From the NCBI RefSeq assembly GCF_018408855.1, contig NZ_AP024323.1:1364001-1428000 (forward strand): 64,000 nucleotides of DNA, given 5' to 3'. The DNA comes from Caballeronia sp. NK8 (GTDB lineage Bacteria > Pseudomonadota > Gammaproteobacteria > Burkholderiales > Burkholderiaceae). A model generated the notes under the pieces. It made no database searches, was not told the DNA's origin, and saw only the letters and a program-made list of their open reading frames with translations. Made by a program: the position numbers and the translations under genes. Shown here one piece after another: positions 26,849 through 35,833 of the stretch (positions are counted from its first letter, which is position 1; every line of letters begins with the position of its first letter).

Positions 26849-28051
26849 TTACGAACCTTCCTGCCCCGGCGCCTGCACCCGCGCCTTCCACTGCCCGCCC
26901 TTCCCGCTCCAGTAACGCACCGCCGAACCGATCGTCGCGCTGACATAGAACAACGCAACGAGCGGCAGAAGCGGCGCCCACAACAGCGATCTGCGGTAGT
27001 AACGCAGCATCGGCCCATAGGCGATGCACATGAACGCCCAAGCGGCGCACGCGGGCCAGGTGCGCGCGCCGAACGCCAACGCGAAGACCGGCGGCACGAG
27101 ATAGATCAGCACCATGCCGAGCACGGTCCCGGCGAGCAGCAGCGGCGAATAGCGTAATTGCGTGAAGGCCGTGCGCGCGATCATGTTCCAGACATCGCGC
27201 CAGCTATCGTAGGGACGCAGGGATTCGCTGCGTTCGGCGAGATCGAGGCGGATCGGACGCGCGCCGCTGCGGCCCGCGCGATGCTTGATACGCGCGGCGA
27301 GACTGCAATCGTCGATCAATTCCTGGCGGATCGATTCGATACCGCCCGCCTCCACGAGCGCCGAGCGGCGCACCAGCATGCAGCCGCCCGCCGCGCCGGC
27401 GGTCGGCTTCTTCACATCGTTGACCCAGGCGAACGGATAGAGCTTCGCGAAGAAAAACACGAACGCGGGAATCAGCGCCTTTTCCCAGAGCGAGTCGCAG
27501 CGCAGACGCACCATCAGCGACACCAGATCGCGGTCTTCGAGAATCGTGCGCGCGACGAGTTGGGTCGCGGCATCGGCCGGATGGTAGATGTCCGCATCGG
27601 TGAGCAGTAGGAATTCGGCGGGCAGGCCGAGCGAATCGATCGCGCCGATGCCTTGCGACTGCGCCCACACCTTGCCCGACCAGCCCGGCGGCAGGGGCTG
27701 CGCGGTCAGCACGGTCAGACGGTCTTCGAGGCCGAGGTCGCGGGCGGCTGCGAGCGCGACGCTGGCGGTGCCGTCGGTGCTGTGGTCGTCGACGACGATC
27801 ACGTGGAACGCGCCCGCGTAGTCCTGCTTCAGCAGCGAACCGACCGCGCGCCCGATCACATCCGCCTCGTTGCGCCCGGGCACGACGGCCACGAGCGCCG
27901 GCCACGCGCCGCGCCGCGCGATCTCGGCGCTGCCGACAGCGTGGATCGTCGTATCGGAAAGCGCCGGCGCGGGCTCCGCGCGCCAGAAGCCGCCGCGCGC
28001 CAGCAACAGCACGATCCAGATCAAGAATGACAGCCAGGCGATCAATAGCAT
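26849..28051 (-). CDS. hpnB: Hopene-associated glycosyltransferase HpnB
   Basis: 400 residues. An N-terminal membrane anchor (MLLIAWLSFLIWIVLLLARGGFW) is followed by a GT-A domain: LVAVVPGRNEADVIGRAVGSLLKQDY, VIVVDDHSTDGTASVAL, LLLTDADIYHPADA (DxD metal site) and GGCMLVRRSALVEAGG. A C-terminal group of about three membrane segments follows (YSPLLLAGTVLGMVLIYLV). This layout is that of HpnB, which with other Hpn proteins modifies hopanoid side chains at the inner membrane. The acceptor is inferred from family naming and from the nearby hopanoid genes. Confidence 0.85.
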   Translation of the reverse strand: MLLIAWLSFLIWIVLLLARGGFWRAEPAPALSDTTIHAVGSAEIARRGAWPALVAVVPGRNEADVIGRAVGSLLKQDYAGAFHVIVVDDHSTDGTASVALAAARDLGLEDRLTVLTAQPLPPGWSGKVWAQSQGIGAIDSLGLPAEFLLLTDADIYHPADAATQLVARTILEDRDLVSLMVRLRCDSLWEKALIPAFVFFFAKLYPFAWVNDVKKPTAGAAGGCMLVRRSALVEAGGIESIRQELIDDCSLAARIKHRAGRSGARPIRLDLAERSESLRPYDSWRDVWNMIARTAFTQLRYSPLLLAGTVLGMVLIYLVPPVFALAFGARTWPACAAWAFMCIAYGPMLRYYRRSLLWAPLLPLVALFYVSATIGSAVRYWSGKGGQWKARVQAPGQEGS

Positions 28052-28498
28052 GAAATAAACGAATAGCGTGTGAACATTAGCGTGGCCGGACGGCGCGCGC
28101 GGCGTTTCAGGCGACTCCGGCGTTGCGCAAAAAATACACAGGCCGCACGGCGCGCGGAATCCTTACAGAACGAGGCCAGGCGTGCCCGCGCGGCGCAAGT
28201 CTCGCCAGCACGCGGCCCTGAGCGTCCGACAGTTTACTGGGTTCTGAAAATCGCCGTATTTCGCGCTGCGGGCCGTTTCGCGGACTGAAGCAGGCATTGA
28301 GCACCCAAAAAGGGAACGCGTTAGAATACGCGGTCAACTTCGGCGCGCAGACCGCGTACATCGTGTCGTTTTTTCCGGTCTGCTTTCCCTGGCCTCGCGC
28401 GGACGTCTTCAAAACACCGTTCGGGCCGCGTCATCGGGAAAGTGCGAGCTTCGCGCCGGCTAACCCCGAAACCCGCGTCAGTCGGAGTTCGTTCGAAT
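28052..28498. promoter_or_regulatory. Divergent promoter region hpnB / ispH-hpnH
   Basis: 447 bases without a gene between divergent hopanoid genes. A loose pair TTGAGC (28297-28302) and TAGAAT (28322-28327), 19 bases apart, is a weak promoter candidate for ispH about 170 bases before its start. No hairpin was recognised. The region may hold shared control sites for both transcripts. Confidence 0.35.
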
Positions 28499-29461
28499 AT
28501 GCGTATCATCCTTGCTCAACCCCGCGGCTTTTGTGCGGGCGTGGTCCGTGCGATCGAAATCGTCGATCGGGCCCTCGAACGGCATGGCGCACCGGTCTAT
28601 GTGCGTCATGAGATCGTTCACAACCGTCATGTCGTCGACAATCTTCGGAGCAAGGGCGCGCGTTTCGTCGAAGAACTCGATGAAGTGCCGCACGGCGCGG
28701 TAGCGATTTTCAGCGCGCACGGCGTGGCGCGGAGCGTCGAAAAAGATGCGCAGACGCGTGGCCTCGATGTGCTGGACGCCACCTGCCCGCTCGTCACGAA
28801 AGTTCATGTGCAGGGGCGCCAGTATGTGGCGCAAGGGCGCACGCTGATTCTGATCGGCCACGCGGGACATCCTGAAGTGGAAGGCACGGTCGGGCAGATT
28901 CCCGGCGTCGTCGTGCTGGTGCAGAGCGAAGCCGAAGTGGAGAAGATGACGCTCGCGCCCGATACTCCCGTCGCCTACGTCACGCAGACCACGCTGTCGG
29001 TCGACGACACACGGGGCATCATCGACGCGTTGCAGCGCCGCTTCACCGATATCGTCGGGCCGGATACCCGCGACATCTGTTACGCGACGCAAAACCGCCA
29101 GGCCGCCGTGCGCGAACTGTCGAGTCAGGTGGACGTGCTGCTCGTGGTCGGCGCGACCAATAGTTCCAATTCGAACCGCCTGCGGGAGATCGGCGCCGAG
29201 AGCGGCGTACCGAGCTACCTCGTCGCGGACGGTTCAGAGATCAAGCCGGAATGGTTTGCCACGGTGCAGACGGTCGGCATCACCGCAGGCGCCTCGGCGC
29301 CCGAGGAAATGGTCAAACATGTGATCGATGCCCTGCGCGCGTTCGGAAACGTCGAAGTCACGACGATGAACGGCCGCGAGGAAAAGGTCGAATTCAAACT
29401 CCCCGCGAAACTGATTCAGCCGGTGGCCGCCGTTGCGGCAGCCGCGATTCGCGAAGAATAA
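28499..29461 (+). CDS. ispH: 4-hydroxy-3-methylbut-2-enyl diphosphate reductase IspH
   Basis: 320 residues from the ATG at 28499 (CGGAG 11 bases upstream). The 4Fe-4S ligands are Cys12 in [13 protein letters not shown], a second in [12 protein letters not shown] and a third in [11 protein letters not shown]. Other family motifs are [36 protein letters not shown] and [10 protein letters not shown]. IspH is the last enzyme of the MEP pathway and makes IPP and DMAPP. It is 13 bases upstream of hpnH. Burkholderiaceae often have a second ispH elsewhere, and this copy is likely tied to hopanoid synthesis. Confidence 0.93.
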   Translation: MRIILAQPRGFCAGVVRAIEIVDRALERHGAPVYVRHEIVHNRHVVDNLRSKGARFVEELDEVPHGAVAIFSAHGVARSVEKDAQTRGLDVLDATCPLVTKVHVQGRQYVAQGRTLILIGHAGHPEVEGTVGQIPGVVVLVQSEAEVEKMTLAPDTPVAYVTQTTLSVDDTRGIIDALQRRFTDIVGPDTRDICYATQNRQAAVRELSSQVDVLLVVGATNSSNSNRLREIGAESGVPSYLVADGSEIKPEWFATVQTVGITAGASAPEEMVKHVIDALRAFGNVEVTTMNGREEKVEFKLPAKLIQPVAAVAAAAIREE

Positions 29462-29474
29462 GGAGAGGACGCAA

Positions 29475-30629
29475 TTGTCTATCCCGATGCTCCAGAAGGC
29501 GCGCGTTGGCGCCTATATCTTCAAACAACATTTCTCGGGCAACAAGCGCTACCCGCTCGCGCTGATGCTGGAACCGCTGTTCCGCTGCAATCTGGCGTGT
29601 AATGGCTGCGGCAAGATCGATTACCCGGACCCGATCCTGAACCAGCGCCTGTCGCTGGAAGAATGTCTCGGCGCGGTTGACGAATGCGGCGCGCCGGTCG
29701 TTTCGATCGCAGGCGGCGAGCCGCTGTTGCACAAGGAAATGCCGCAGATCGTGAAGGGCATCATGGCGCGCAAGAAGTTCGTGTATCTCTGCACGAACGC
29801 GCTGCTGATGGAAAAGAAGATGGACGACTACGAGCCGAGCCCGTACTTCGTCTGGTCGGTGCACCTCGACGGCGACCGCGAGGCGCACGATCACTCGGTT
29901 TCGCAGCCGGGCACCTACGACAAGGCCGTCGCGGCCATCAAGGAAGCGAAGCGCCGTGGCTTTCGCGTGAACATCAACTGCACGCTGTTCAACGACGCCG
30001 AACCCGAGCGCGTGGCGAAGTTCTTCGACACGCTCGGGCCCATCGGCGTGGATGGCATCACGGTTTCGCCGGGCTACGCATACGAGCGCGCGCCTGACCA
30101 GCAGCACTTCCTGAACCGCGACAAGACGAAGAATCTGTTCCGCGAAATCTTCAAGCGCGGCAACAACGGCAAGAACTGGTCGTTCAGCCAGTCGACGCTG
30201 TTCCTCGACTTCCTGGCGGGCAACCAGACGTATCAGTGCACGCCGTGGGGCAACCCGGCGCGCACGGTGTTCGGCTGGCAAAAGCCCTGCTATCTGGTCG
30301 GCGAAGGTTATGTGAAGACCTTCAAGGAACTGATGGAAACCACCGACTGGGACAAGTACGGCACGGGCAAGTATGAGAAGTGCGCGGACTGCATGGTCCA
30401 TTGCGGTTTCGAGGCAACGGCCGTGATGGACACGGTGGCGCATCCGCTGAAGGCCGCGAGGATCGCGCTTTCGGGTCCGCGCACGACGGGCGCCTTCGCG
30501 AAGGAACTGCCGATCGACAAGCAGCGTCCGGCTGAATTCGTGTTCTCGAAGCACGTGGAGATCAAGCTGGAAGAGATCGGCCGCATGCAGAAGAACAAGG
30601 GCGCGAAGACGGCGGCGGCGGTGAATTGA
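29475..30629 (+). CDS. hpnH: Radical-SAM hopanoid adenosyl transferase HpnH
   Basis: 384 residues starting at TTG 29475, with AGGAGAGG eight to nine bases upstream; this start gives the usual HpnH N-terminus (SIPMLQKARVGAYI). The radical-SAM cluster ligands are C38, C42 and C45 in RCNLACNGCGKIDYP. SIAGGEPLLHKEMPQIVKG supports SAM binding, and the C-terminal Cys-rich end (YEKCADCMVHCGFEATA) is typical. HpnH attaches the adenosyl radical to hopene to give adenosylhopane, the first step of the bacteriohopanetetrol side chain. It forms an operon with ispH and ends in a strong terminator. Confidence 0.92.
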   Translation: MSIPMLQKARVGAYIFKQHFSGNKRYPLALMLEPLFRCNLACNGCGKIDYPDPILNQRLSLEECLGAVDECGAPVVSIAGGEPLLHKEMPQIVKGIMARKKFVYLCTNALLMEKKMDDYEPSPYFVWSVHLDGDREAHDHSVSQPGTYDKAVAAIKEAKRRGFRVNINCTLFNDAEPERVAKFFDTLGPIGVDGITVSPGYAYERAPDQQHFLNRDKTKNLFREIFKRGNNGKNWSFSQSTLFLDFLAGNQTYQCTPWGNPARTVFGWQKPCYLVGEGYVKTFKELMETTDWDKYGTGKYEKCADCMVHCGFEATAVMDTVAHPLKAARIALSGPRTTGAFAKELPIDKQRPAEFVFSKHVEIKLEEIGRMQKNKGAKTAAAVN

Positions 30630-30658
30630 GCGCGCGTTGACGATGCAGGAATGAAGAA

Positions 30659-30691
30659 GGGCGGATGGCTTTGGGGTCATCCGCCCTTTTT
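30659..30691 (+). terminator. Intrinsic terminator of ispH-hpnH
   Basis: GGGCGGATG (30659-30667) pairs with CATCCGCCC (30678-30686) around a 10-base loop, followed by TTTTT. Confidence 0.88.
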
Positions 30692-30782
30692 GGCGCGTCC
30701 GAACTCTGCGATAGCGGCTTAACGTTGTTCGCACGCGTTGTATCTACAGTGCACTGGGTACGGCGCGGGTGAAACCGGAACG

Positions 30783-32249
30783 TCACCCACAGCGGGTCCC
30801 CGTCCATACCGTATCGCCCTTCGCACACCGGCTACGCATGCTTCGAGCCCTGTGCGGCACCTTGATCTCACCAATTTCATAACCGCTCGGGAACGCCATA
30901 TCGTCGTCTTTTATTTCAAAGACAGCGCAATAGCGACCCGCAAACTCAAAGCCTGCCTCGGGCAGCTTTGGATGTGCAGGCGCTTCGAGCGTGCGGCCCA
31001 TATGCCAGACTGTGCCAGCCGGATGATGTGGAAACGTGCTCGCGAGCGCAGCGACATCATGGCGCACCTCACCATCCTCTCCGTTAGAGAAAAGCACGCA
31101 GCGCAGCGGTTCGATAAGCTTGATCCCACGACCGTGGCCCCACACGGCGAGAACTGCATCGGTATAAGGATATATCCTCACGCCGGTGATAACGCGATCT
31201 TCGGTCATACGTTCATGGCGAATCAATAACTCACGTTTTTTCGAGCGCGGCCGCACGTTACTATAATAGTCGACTCGCCATAACGTAGCATCGCGACGGT
31301 CGGCATTCGATTTTTCGTTGTTCGTGTACAGCCAAAATGAGCCACCCTCACCGTCGCTCATCGGTTGCCACGCCAGTACCTGCCAGTAGCCGCGGGATAA
31401 GCGCAGCGGAACTTTCTGCACTAGCTTTTTCTCTTCGACGTCGATCACGCAAATGCTGGTGCGTTCTCGCATTCTCAACACCGTGACTACGTACCCGTCA
31501 CTGAAGCGTATGGGCACATCAGCATCGTAGAGAGTCGTCCCACCACATAGCGGCCGCGCTCCAGCACTTTCCTCGACCTCGCCCCATGAATCAGGTAACG
31601 CATCGGCATCGCGCGCTATTGCGAGGCGAGAGGATACTTTGAAATCCGAGAACAACCCAACAGCAGCGGCTGGAACGTGCAGCGTATCGCGCCACGCCGT
31701 CCAGTAGCCATATCCGGGCTCATCGCCTTTGCTCTGAATATGTGCTACATGAGCACATAGCGGCTCGTGATGGATCGGTTCACTCAGGAGGATGGATGGG
31801 CTATCTAAGCAAATATCAAGTCTTCGCCAATGCGACATTGTTGTGCTCAAGCCGAGAGTCCCCTCTTCCGTCGAAAACGAACGTGTATAAGGCTGCTCGA
31901 CCACGAGCACCGCTCGAATCTCCCCGCTGTTCTCGAGCGTCGCCACGAGCGTCGCGACGTGTGGATAGGTGTGCGGAATCCATCCGTCCGCGCTATCTTG
32001 GGCGTCGAAGCGCTTGAACGCCCGGCAAACGATGTTACCTTCAGGATCAATCAACGCCACGGCGATACCTGGCTTAACGCATTCGATCCACGCGACCACC
32101 ACGAGGTGATTTTCCGTTGAGTGATGCGAGAGCCAGTGCAAACTTGCTCCGCTGCCGCCAGGGAGCTGCCGGGGAGACACGTCCTCGCCTTCGGGAAGAA
32201 AGTCGGACGCACGCAACGAAGCGAATGGCAAATATTCTGTATTGGACAT
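30783..32249 (-). CDS. Unknown protein in the type VI island
   Basis: 488 residues if started at the ATG at 32249; no strong ribosome site is visible, so the start is uncertain. The sequence is rich in short beta-strand segments (HLVVVAWIECVKPGIAVALIDPEGN, IRAVLVVEQPYTRSF, SFWLYTNNEKSNADRR, GVRIYPYTDAVLAVWGHGRGIKLI), which suggests a beta-propeller or beta-sandwich. No signal peptide or membrane segment is present. It follows a decayed PAAR-like gene, which is where an effector partner or immunity protein would be expected. Base composition is less GC-biased than the core genes. The last 20 residues are Arg/Cys-rich and may be a read-through end. No family recognised. Confidence 0.55.
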   Translation of the reverse strand: MSNTEYLPFASLRASDFLPEGEDVSPRQLPGGSGASLHWLSHHSTENHLVVVAWIECVKPGIAVALIDPEGNIVCRAFKRFDAQDSADGWIPHTYPHVATLVATLENSGEIRAVLVVEQPYTRSFSTEEGTLGLSTTMSHWRRLDICLDSPSILLSEPIHHEPLCAHVAHIQSKGDEPGYGYWTAWRDTLHVPAAAVGLFSDFKVSSRLAIARDADALPDSWGEVEESAGARPLCGGTTLYDADVPIRFSDGYVVTVLRMRERTSICVIDVEEKKLVQKVPLRLSRGYWQVLAWQPMSDGEGGSFWLYTNNEKSNADRRDATLWRVDYYSNVRPRSKKRELLIRHERMTEDRVITGVRIYPYTDAVLAVWGHGRGIKLIEPLRCVLFSNGEDGEVRHDVAALASTFPHHPAGTVWHMGRTLEAPAHPKLPEAGFEFAGRYCAVFEIKDDDMAFPSGYEIGEIKVPHRARSMRSRCAKGDTVWTGTRCG

Positions 32250-32374
32250 GCGAAGAAGATCAAGAGGATGGCAATGACTGAGGCCAATGCTTACGGCTAA
32301 GTTGGCCCGTTTGATATTGAGCATCATATCGGCAGCCATCGTCCAGGAGCGCCTTCGGATTCTCAGACGCGACA

Positions 32375-32640
32375 GGCAGCAAACCCTTCGCAGGCGGCGG
32401 ATTCGTGTCGCCCACGACGTTCCCATCAGCGTCAATCGAGCCATTGGTCGGCGGCACTGTCACGTACGTACCCGTACGGTTTCCCGTTGTTCATCGTGCA
32501 CGGATCGCCGTCACGAAATGATCGGATCGCCACCGATCCTTACCGTGCTGCTGCCGCTGGTCGGCTTCATCTCACACCGCCCACCGCCCACCGCGCCCGA
32601 CTTCACACCGGTTGGACATCCAACGGCTAAAGGCCGTCGA
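32375..32640 (-). pseudogene. Degenerate copy of the PAAR-like effector gene
   Basis: This stretch aligns with 33980-34210 in the intact PAAR-like gene. The shared protein pieces are VKSGAVGG, KPTSGSSTV, RDGDPCTMN and TVPPTNGSIDADGNVVGDTNP. At least three insertions break the frame relative to the intact copy: in the GAAATG run near 32516, in ACGGTTTCCCG near 32480, and near 32570. Both ends of the alignment stop abruptly. It is a decayed fragment of a second effector gene of the same kind. Confidence 0.75.
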
Positions 32641-32665
32641 TACTGCTCACGCAGTCTGCACGTGC

Positions 32666-32929
32666 TCAAACAGGACTGCCACGTAACTTCCCCGGTTGCA
32701 TAATAAGTCGAGCATCGTTTTTCCTTGCGCGGGATTGCTCCGCGATCTTCACCAAATCGTCTATGTTTCTCGGGCACGCGTGATACTGCGAAGATTCGAG
32801 TTCGTAGTATTCCTCATACTCTGCGAATGAGTTTGCGACGGGTATCGATATATAGAACTTCCCCGTCGTTTGCTCAATTCCGACACTGAATCGCTCGTCT
32901 ACAAATATATACTTATCGACAAATTTCAC
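32666..32929 (-). CDS. Candidate immunity protein for the adjacent effector
   Basis: 87 residues from a GTG at 32929. The GAGG upstream lies at the stop of the effector gene, only 11 bases away, so the two are translationally linked. The protein is small, soluble and acidic (FAEYEEYYELESSQYHACP), with a short beta strand (TTGKFYISIPV) and a basic end (ARLIMQPGKLRGSPV). A small acidic gene right after a C-terminal toxin is the classic T6SS immunity position. I recall similar proteins next to other polymorphic toxins but cannot name the family. Binding to the effector is inferred. Confidence 0.65.
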   Translation of the reverse strand: MKFVDKYIFVDERFSVGIEQTTGKFYISIPVANSFAEYEEYYELESSQYHACPRNIDDLVKIAEQSRARKNDARLIMQPGKLRGSPV

Positions 32930-32940
32930 TTTATCAAACC

Positions 32941-34695
32941 TCAGAACGTCAAAGGACTCACCGAGTATCGCTCAGCGGACACATTGCCTAAATCGACTAC
33001 GCCTTCTAGGTTACCAGTTGGCAATTTGCCTCCTGGTATCCACAAGTCGTTTGCTCCTGCTTCATTTCCACTTGGGATACGGAGCCCAATATCTCGGGGA
33101 TCAGGAATATCGACCCGTACAAGTTCGTTTGAGTCGAGGAAACCGTCAGGCAAACCCAACGCCTCTTCCATCGCACGAGCATCGCCACCTGTAGACTGTA
33201 GCAGAGTGTCCGCCTGTTGCTTCGTCATCACGAATGACGTTCCGTCCCTCTGCGCCGGCCCGTACTTTTCAAGGTTACTCTTGCTCACAAAACGAGAGGG
33301 ACCGCCGTCGAATTGACTGAGCTGGCTTTCGATAACCTCCGCAGGCATGTAGGTTTCAGGAAGCGGTCTCTCTCCTTTCGGTATAGCTCTAACCCTATCA
33401 ATGGTTGAGGAATCTAATGCGAAACTCGCTGCCGCATCCGCTCCGTGACCTTGAACTTTAAGTCCGTCGCCCACGGGCCCAGACTCACCGATTTCAGCCG
33501 CTTTCCTCACTTGCGAAATGGCTTCGCTTGTTTCGCCCACCTTGCTCGTCGCACTCGCCGCCTCTGCAGCCTTACTCGCGGTACTCGCCGCTTCTCCAGC
33601 CTTCGCTGCCGCGTTGGCCACCTCTCCGCCTTTACCGACAGCGCCAATACCGCCCACGAACAGCCCACCGATATCGAACACCCCTCGTCCGATCGCATCG
33701 CCGTAGTCGCCTTTACTCCACGCCTCGACATACGGCTTGGTGATGCCATCCACGATCGCCTTGGGATTGTTGTAGATCGACTGCGCCGTATCGTCGACTG
33801 CCTTCTGCGTTTCCGAATAACCGTGATAGTCGTACCAACCTGTCGCGTCTGAGAGCCCTTCAGCGGCCTGCGACACGGGCGAAAGCTTGGCCGCACCCCA
33901 CGCCATATGGCCCAGCCCGTTGACCGCATCCCATGCTGCCGCGCCGAACCCCGTCACTACGCCAGTCGCCTGATGCAGCAGGCCCTTCTCAGGCGACGGA
34001 TTCGTGTCGCCCACGACGTGTCCATCGACGTCAATCGACCCATTGGTCGGCGGCACCGTCACATACGTGCCCGTGCAGTTGCCGCTGTTCATCGTGCATG
34101 GATCGCCATCGCGAATGATCGGATTGCCGTTGATCTTCACAGTACTGCTACCGCTCGTGGGCTTAACTTCACCGCCCACCGTGCCCGACTTCACGCCCAT
34201 CGCGCATCCTGCCTCGTCACCGATACAGGTTGGCACTACACTCTCGTTCAGCGTATAGGCTGACTTGCCGTTGAAGCGCACGTTCGACGCCACGCCCGTC
34301 GATCCCGACAGATCAGCGACGACTGGATACGGCACGGGAGGCGTCGACGCACCGCAAGGCGTCTTGCACAAGTCTGGCGTCGAGCTGACCGCCTTGAAAC
34401 TGCCGCTCTGACGGGCCGCAAGCTTGTTGCCCTTGGAGAAATGCTCGTCCTCCTGCGGCGACTCCAGCGGCTTATAGCGACCCGACAAGTAGCGCTTGAC
34501 CACCTGATCGGCGGCCCAATCAAACGTGTCACGATGTACGTGACCCGGCGGCTCGTTCCAGGGATTCGGTTGCTGCCAGAGCGCATCGCTGTTCGCACGC
34601 GCTGCCTGTGCCTGCTCAAGGCTGTTGATCCCGTAATGTTCTCGAAACGCGTCGGCCGCGTCCCCAGTGACAACACCTACTAGTTGTTCACTCAT
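32941..34695 (-). CDS. PAAR-like (DUF4150) T6SS effector with a novel-looking C-terminal toxin
   Basis: 584 residues. About 1-105 are an N-terminal adaptor. About 106-215 form a PAAR-like DUF4150 domain: LCKTPCGASTPPVPYPVVAD, KSAYTLN, IGDEAGCAMGVKSGTVGGEVKP and KINGNPIIRDGDPCTMN. About 245-400 is an Ala/Gly-rich linker with a hydrophobic DIGGLFVGGIGAVGKGGEV that could insert in a membrane. From about 440, LPETYMPAEVIESQLSQFDGGPSRF, FVMTKQQADTLLQ, then GLRIPSGNEAGANDLWIPGG (537-556) look like a small toxin domain; no catalytic residue is assigned. It overlaps the DUF2169 gene as ATGA and is followed by a candidate immunity gene. Confidence 0.8.
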   Translation of the reverse strand: MSEQLVGVVTGDAADAFREHYGINSLEQAQAARANSDALWQQPNPWNEPPGHVHRDTFDWAADQVVKRYLSGRYKPLESPQEDEHFSKGNKLAARQSGSFKAVSSTPDLCKTPCGASTPPVPYPVVADLSGSTGVASNVRFNGKSAYTLNESVVPTCIGDEAGCAMGVKSGTVGGEVKPTSGSSTVKINGNPIIRDGDPCTMNSGNCTGTYVTVPPTNGSIDVDGHVVGDTNPSPEKGLLHQATGVVTGFGAAAWDAVNGLGHMAWGAAKLSPVSQAAEGLSDATGWYDYHGYSETQKAVDDTAQSIYNNPKAIVDGITKPYVEAWSKGDYGDAIGRGVFDIGGLFVGGIGAVGKGGEVANAAAKAGEAASTASKAAEAASATSKVGETSEAISQVRKAAEIGESGPVGDGLKVQGHGADAAASFALDSSTIDRVRAIPKGERPLPETYMPAEVIESQLSQFDGGPSRFVSKSNLEKYGPAQRDGTSFVMTKQQADTLLQSTGGDARAMEEALGLPDGFLDSNELVRVDIPDPRDIGLRIPSGNEAGANDLWIPGGKLPTGNLEGVVDLGNVSAERYSVSPLTF

Positions 34696-35822
34696 CCTGC
34701 CCGCCCCAACATCCGCAATTTTTCTTCGTTATCGATGAAGCGTGCCTCGAACCGCTCGGCCTCATGGAGCACCGCCGCTCGCCACACGAGCGCCACCTGC
34801 GGTATCGCTTGCGTCACATCCACGTGAAGCGTGTCAAGGTTCAGCGCCGCGTGGCCCAGACCGCCGCCCGTGTAAAGCAGGCCCATCGGCAAATGGCCTG
34901 GCAGAGGCAGCTTCAACTCGGTGTCGCCTTGTGCGTTGACGCACGCCTGTGGATGATCGGCTGACACGAGGTTCGTGAGCACGAGCGTTTCATCGCCCTT
35001 CAGATGCGGCGTCTGCAACGCTGGGTGGGCACCGTTCCAATAAGCGAAGTCAAAGTCGTCGGGCAGACCTGGATGCCGGGTCTCGAGCCATTGATCGTCG
35101 TACGTGCCCGCTAGTTGCAAGCGCGGTGTCCACGAGCGGCCAATCACACCGAGGCCCATCGGGGGTGGCATTGCTGCGTTCTCGCTCGACAACCACGCGC
35201 TCCATCCATCCGATCCAATCGGGTCATCGAGCGCCTCGATTCTCGGCGCGGTCACGCGCTCGGGCCGAGCTGCATCGACATACCACTGCGTGATAAATCC
35301 CGCTCCCAGCGGATTGGTCGCGCAACTGGCGTGCTGCATCGGCTCGTCGTTCCGTTTGATCCGGCATTCCCCGCCCAAAGCGTGCTCATAGCAAAGCGCG
35401 AGCGTCGTAAAAGGCTCTGGCTCGCCGAGCAACCAGTCACTTTCCGAACGCGTGAACGCTCGCGCACCTGTGACACGCAGGCGCTGGTTCAGCAATGACG
35501 AACCCTTGGTCCCGGTGAGCTTCACGCCCACGTCGAATTGCGGCACCGCCCGTTTGCCTGGTGCATGCGCTGCGGCGCACACGATCACGTCGCAGCGTGG
35601 TTTGTAGGGAGCCAGATCACTCTCGGCCCTTACCGACGATTCATTCGGCTTACCGTAGTAGATGTCCGAGGTAACGAGCGACGTCTGAGCTTGCGCGAGC
35701 GTCAGTGCGCCAGCACGAAGCTCGAAGGTCTGCCGCAAGACCACAGTGCGGAAGCGCCGATTTTTGGGCGCGACCGAAGCAAACGCCATTGCGGGAAATG
35801 GCGTGTAATTCCGAAAATCCAT
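34692..35822 (-). CDS. DUF2169 T6SS effector-loading adaptor
   Basis: 376 residues. The N-terminus (MDFRNYTPFPAMAFASVAPKNRRFRTVVLRQTFEL) and later PYKPRCDVIVCAAAHAPG, LGVIGRSWTPRLQLAGTYDDQW, LPDDFDFAYWNGAHPALQTPHLKGDE are the DUF2169 pattern. Such proteins sit between VgrG and PAAR-type effectors and help load them; this is known for several T6SS clusters. It is placed 11 bases after vgrG and overlaps the PAAR-like gene by four bases, exactly as expected. Cytoplasmic. Confidence 0.85.
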   Translation of the reverse strand: MDFRNYTPFPAMAFASVAPKNRRFRTVVLRQTFELRAGALTLAQAQTSLVTSDIYYGKPNESSVRAESDLAPYKPRCDVIVCAAAHAPGKRAVPQFDVGVKLTGTKGSSLLNQRLRVTGARAFTRSESDWLLGEPEPFTTLALCYEHALGGECRIKRNDEPMQHASCATNPLGAGFITQWYVDAARPERVTAPRIEALDDPIGSDGWSAWLSSENAAMPPPMGLGVIGRSWTPRLQLAGTYDDQWLETRHPGLPDDFDFAYWNGAHPALQTPHLKGDETLVLTNLVSADHPQACVNAQGDTELKLPLPGHLPMGLLYTGGGLGHAALNLDTLHVDVTQAIPQVALVWRAAVLHEAERFEARFIDNEEKLRMLGRAG

Positions 35823-35833
35823 CGACGTGGCCC

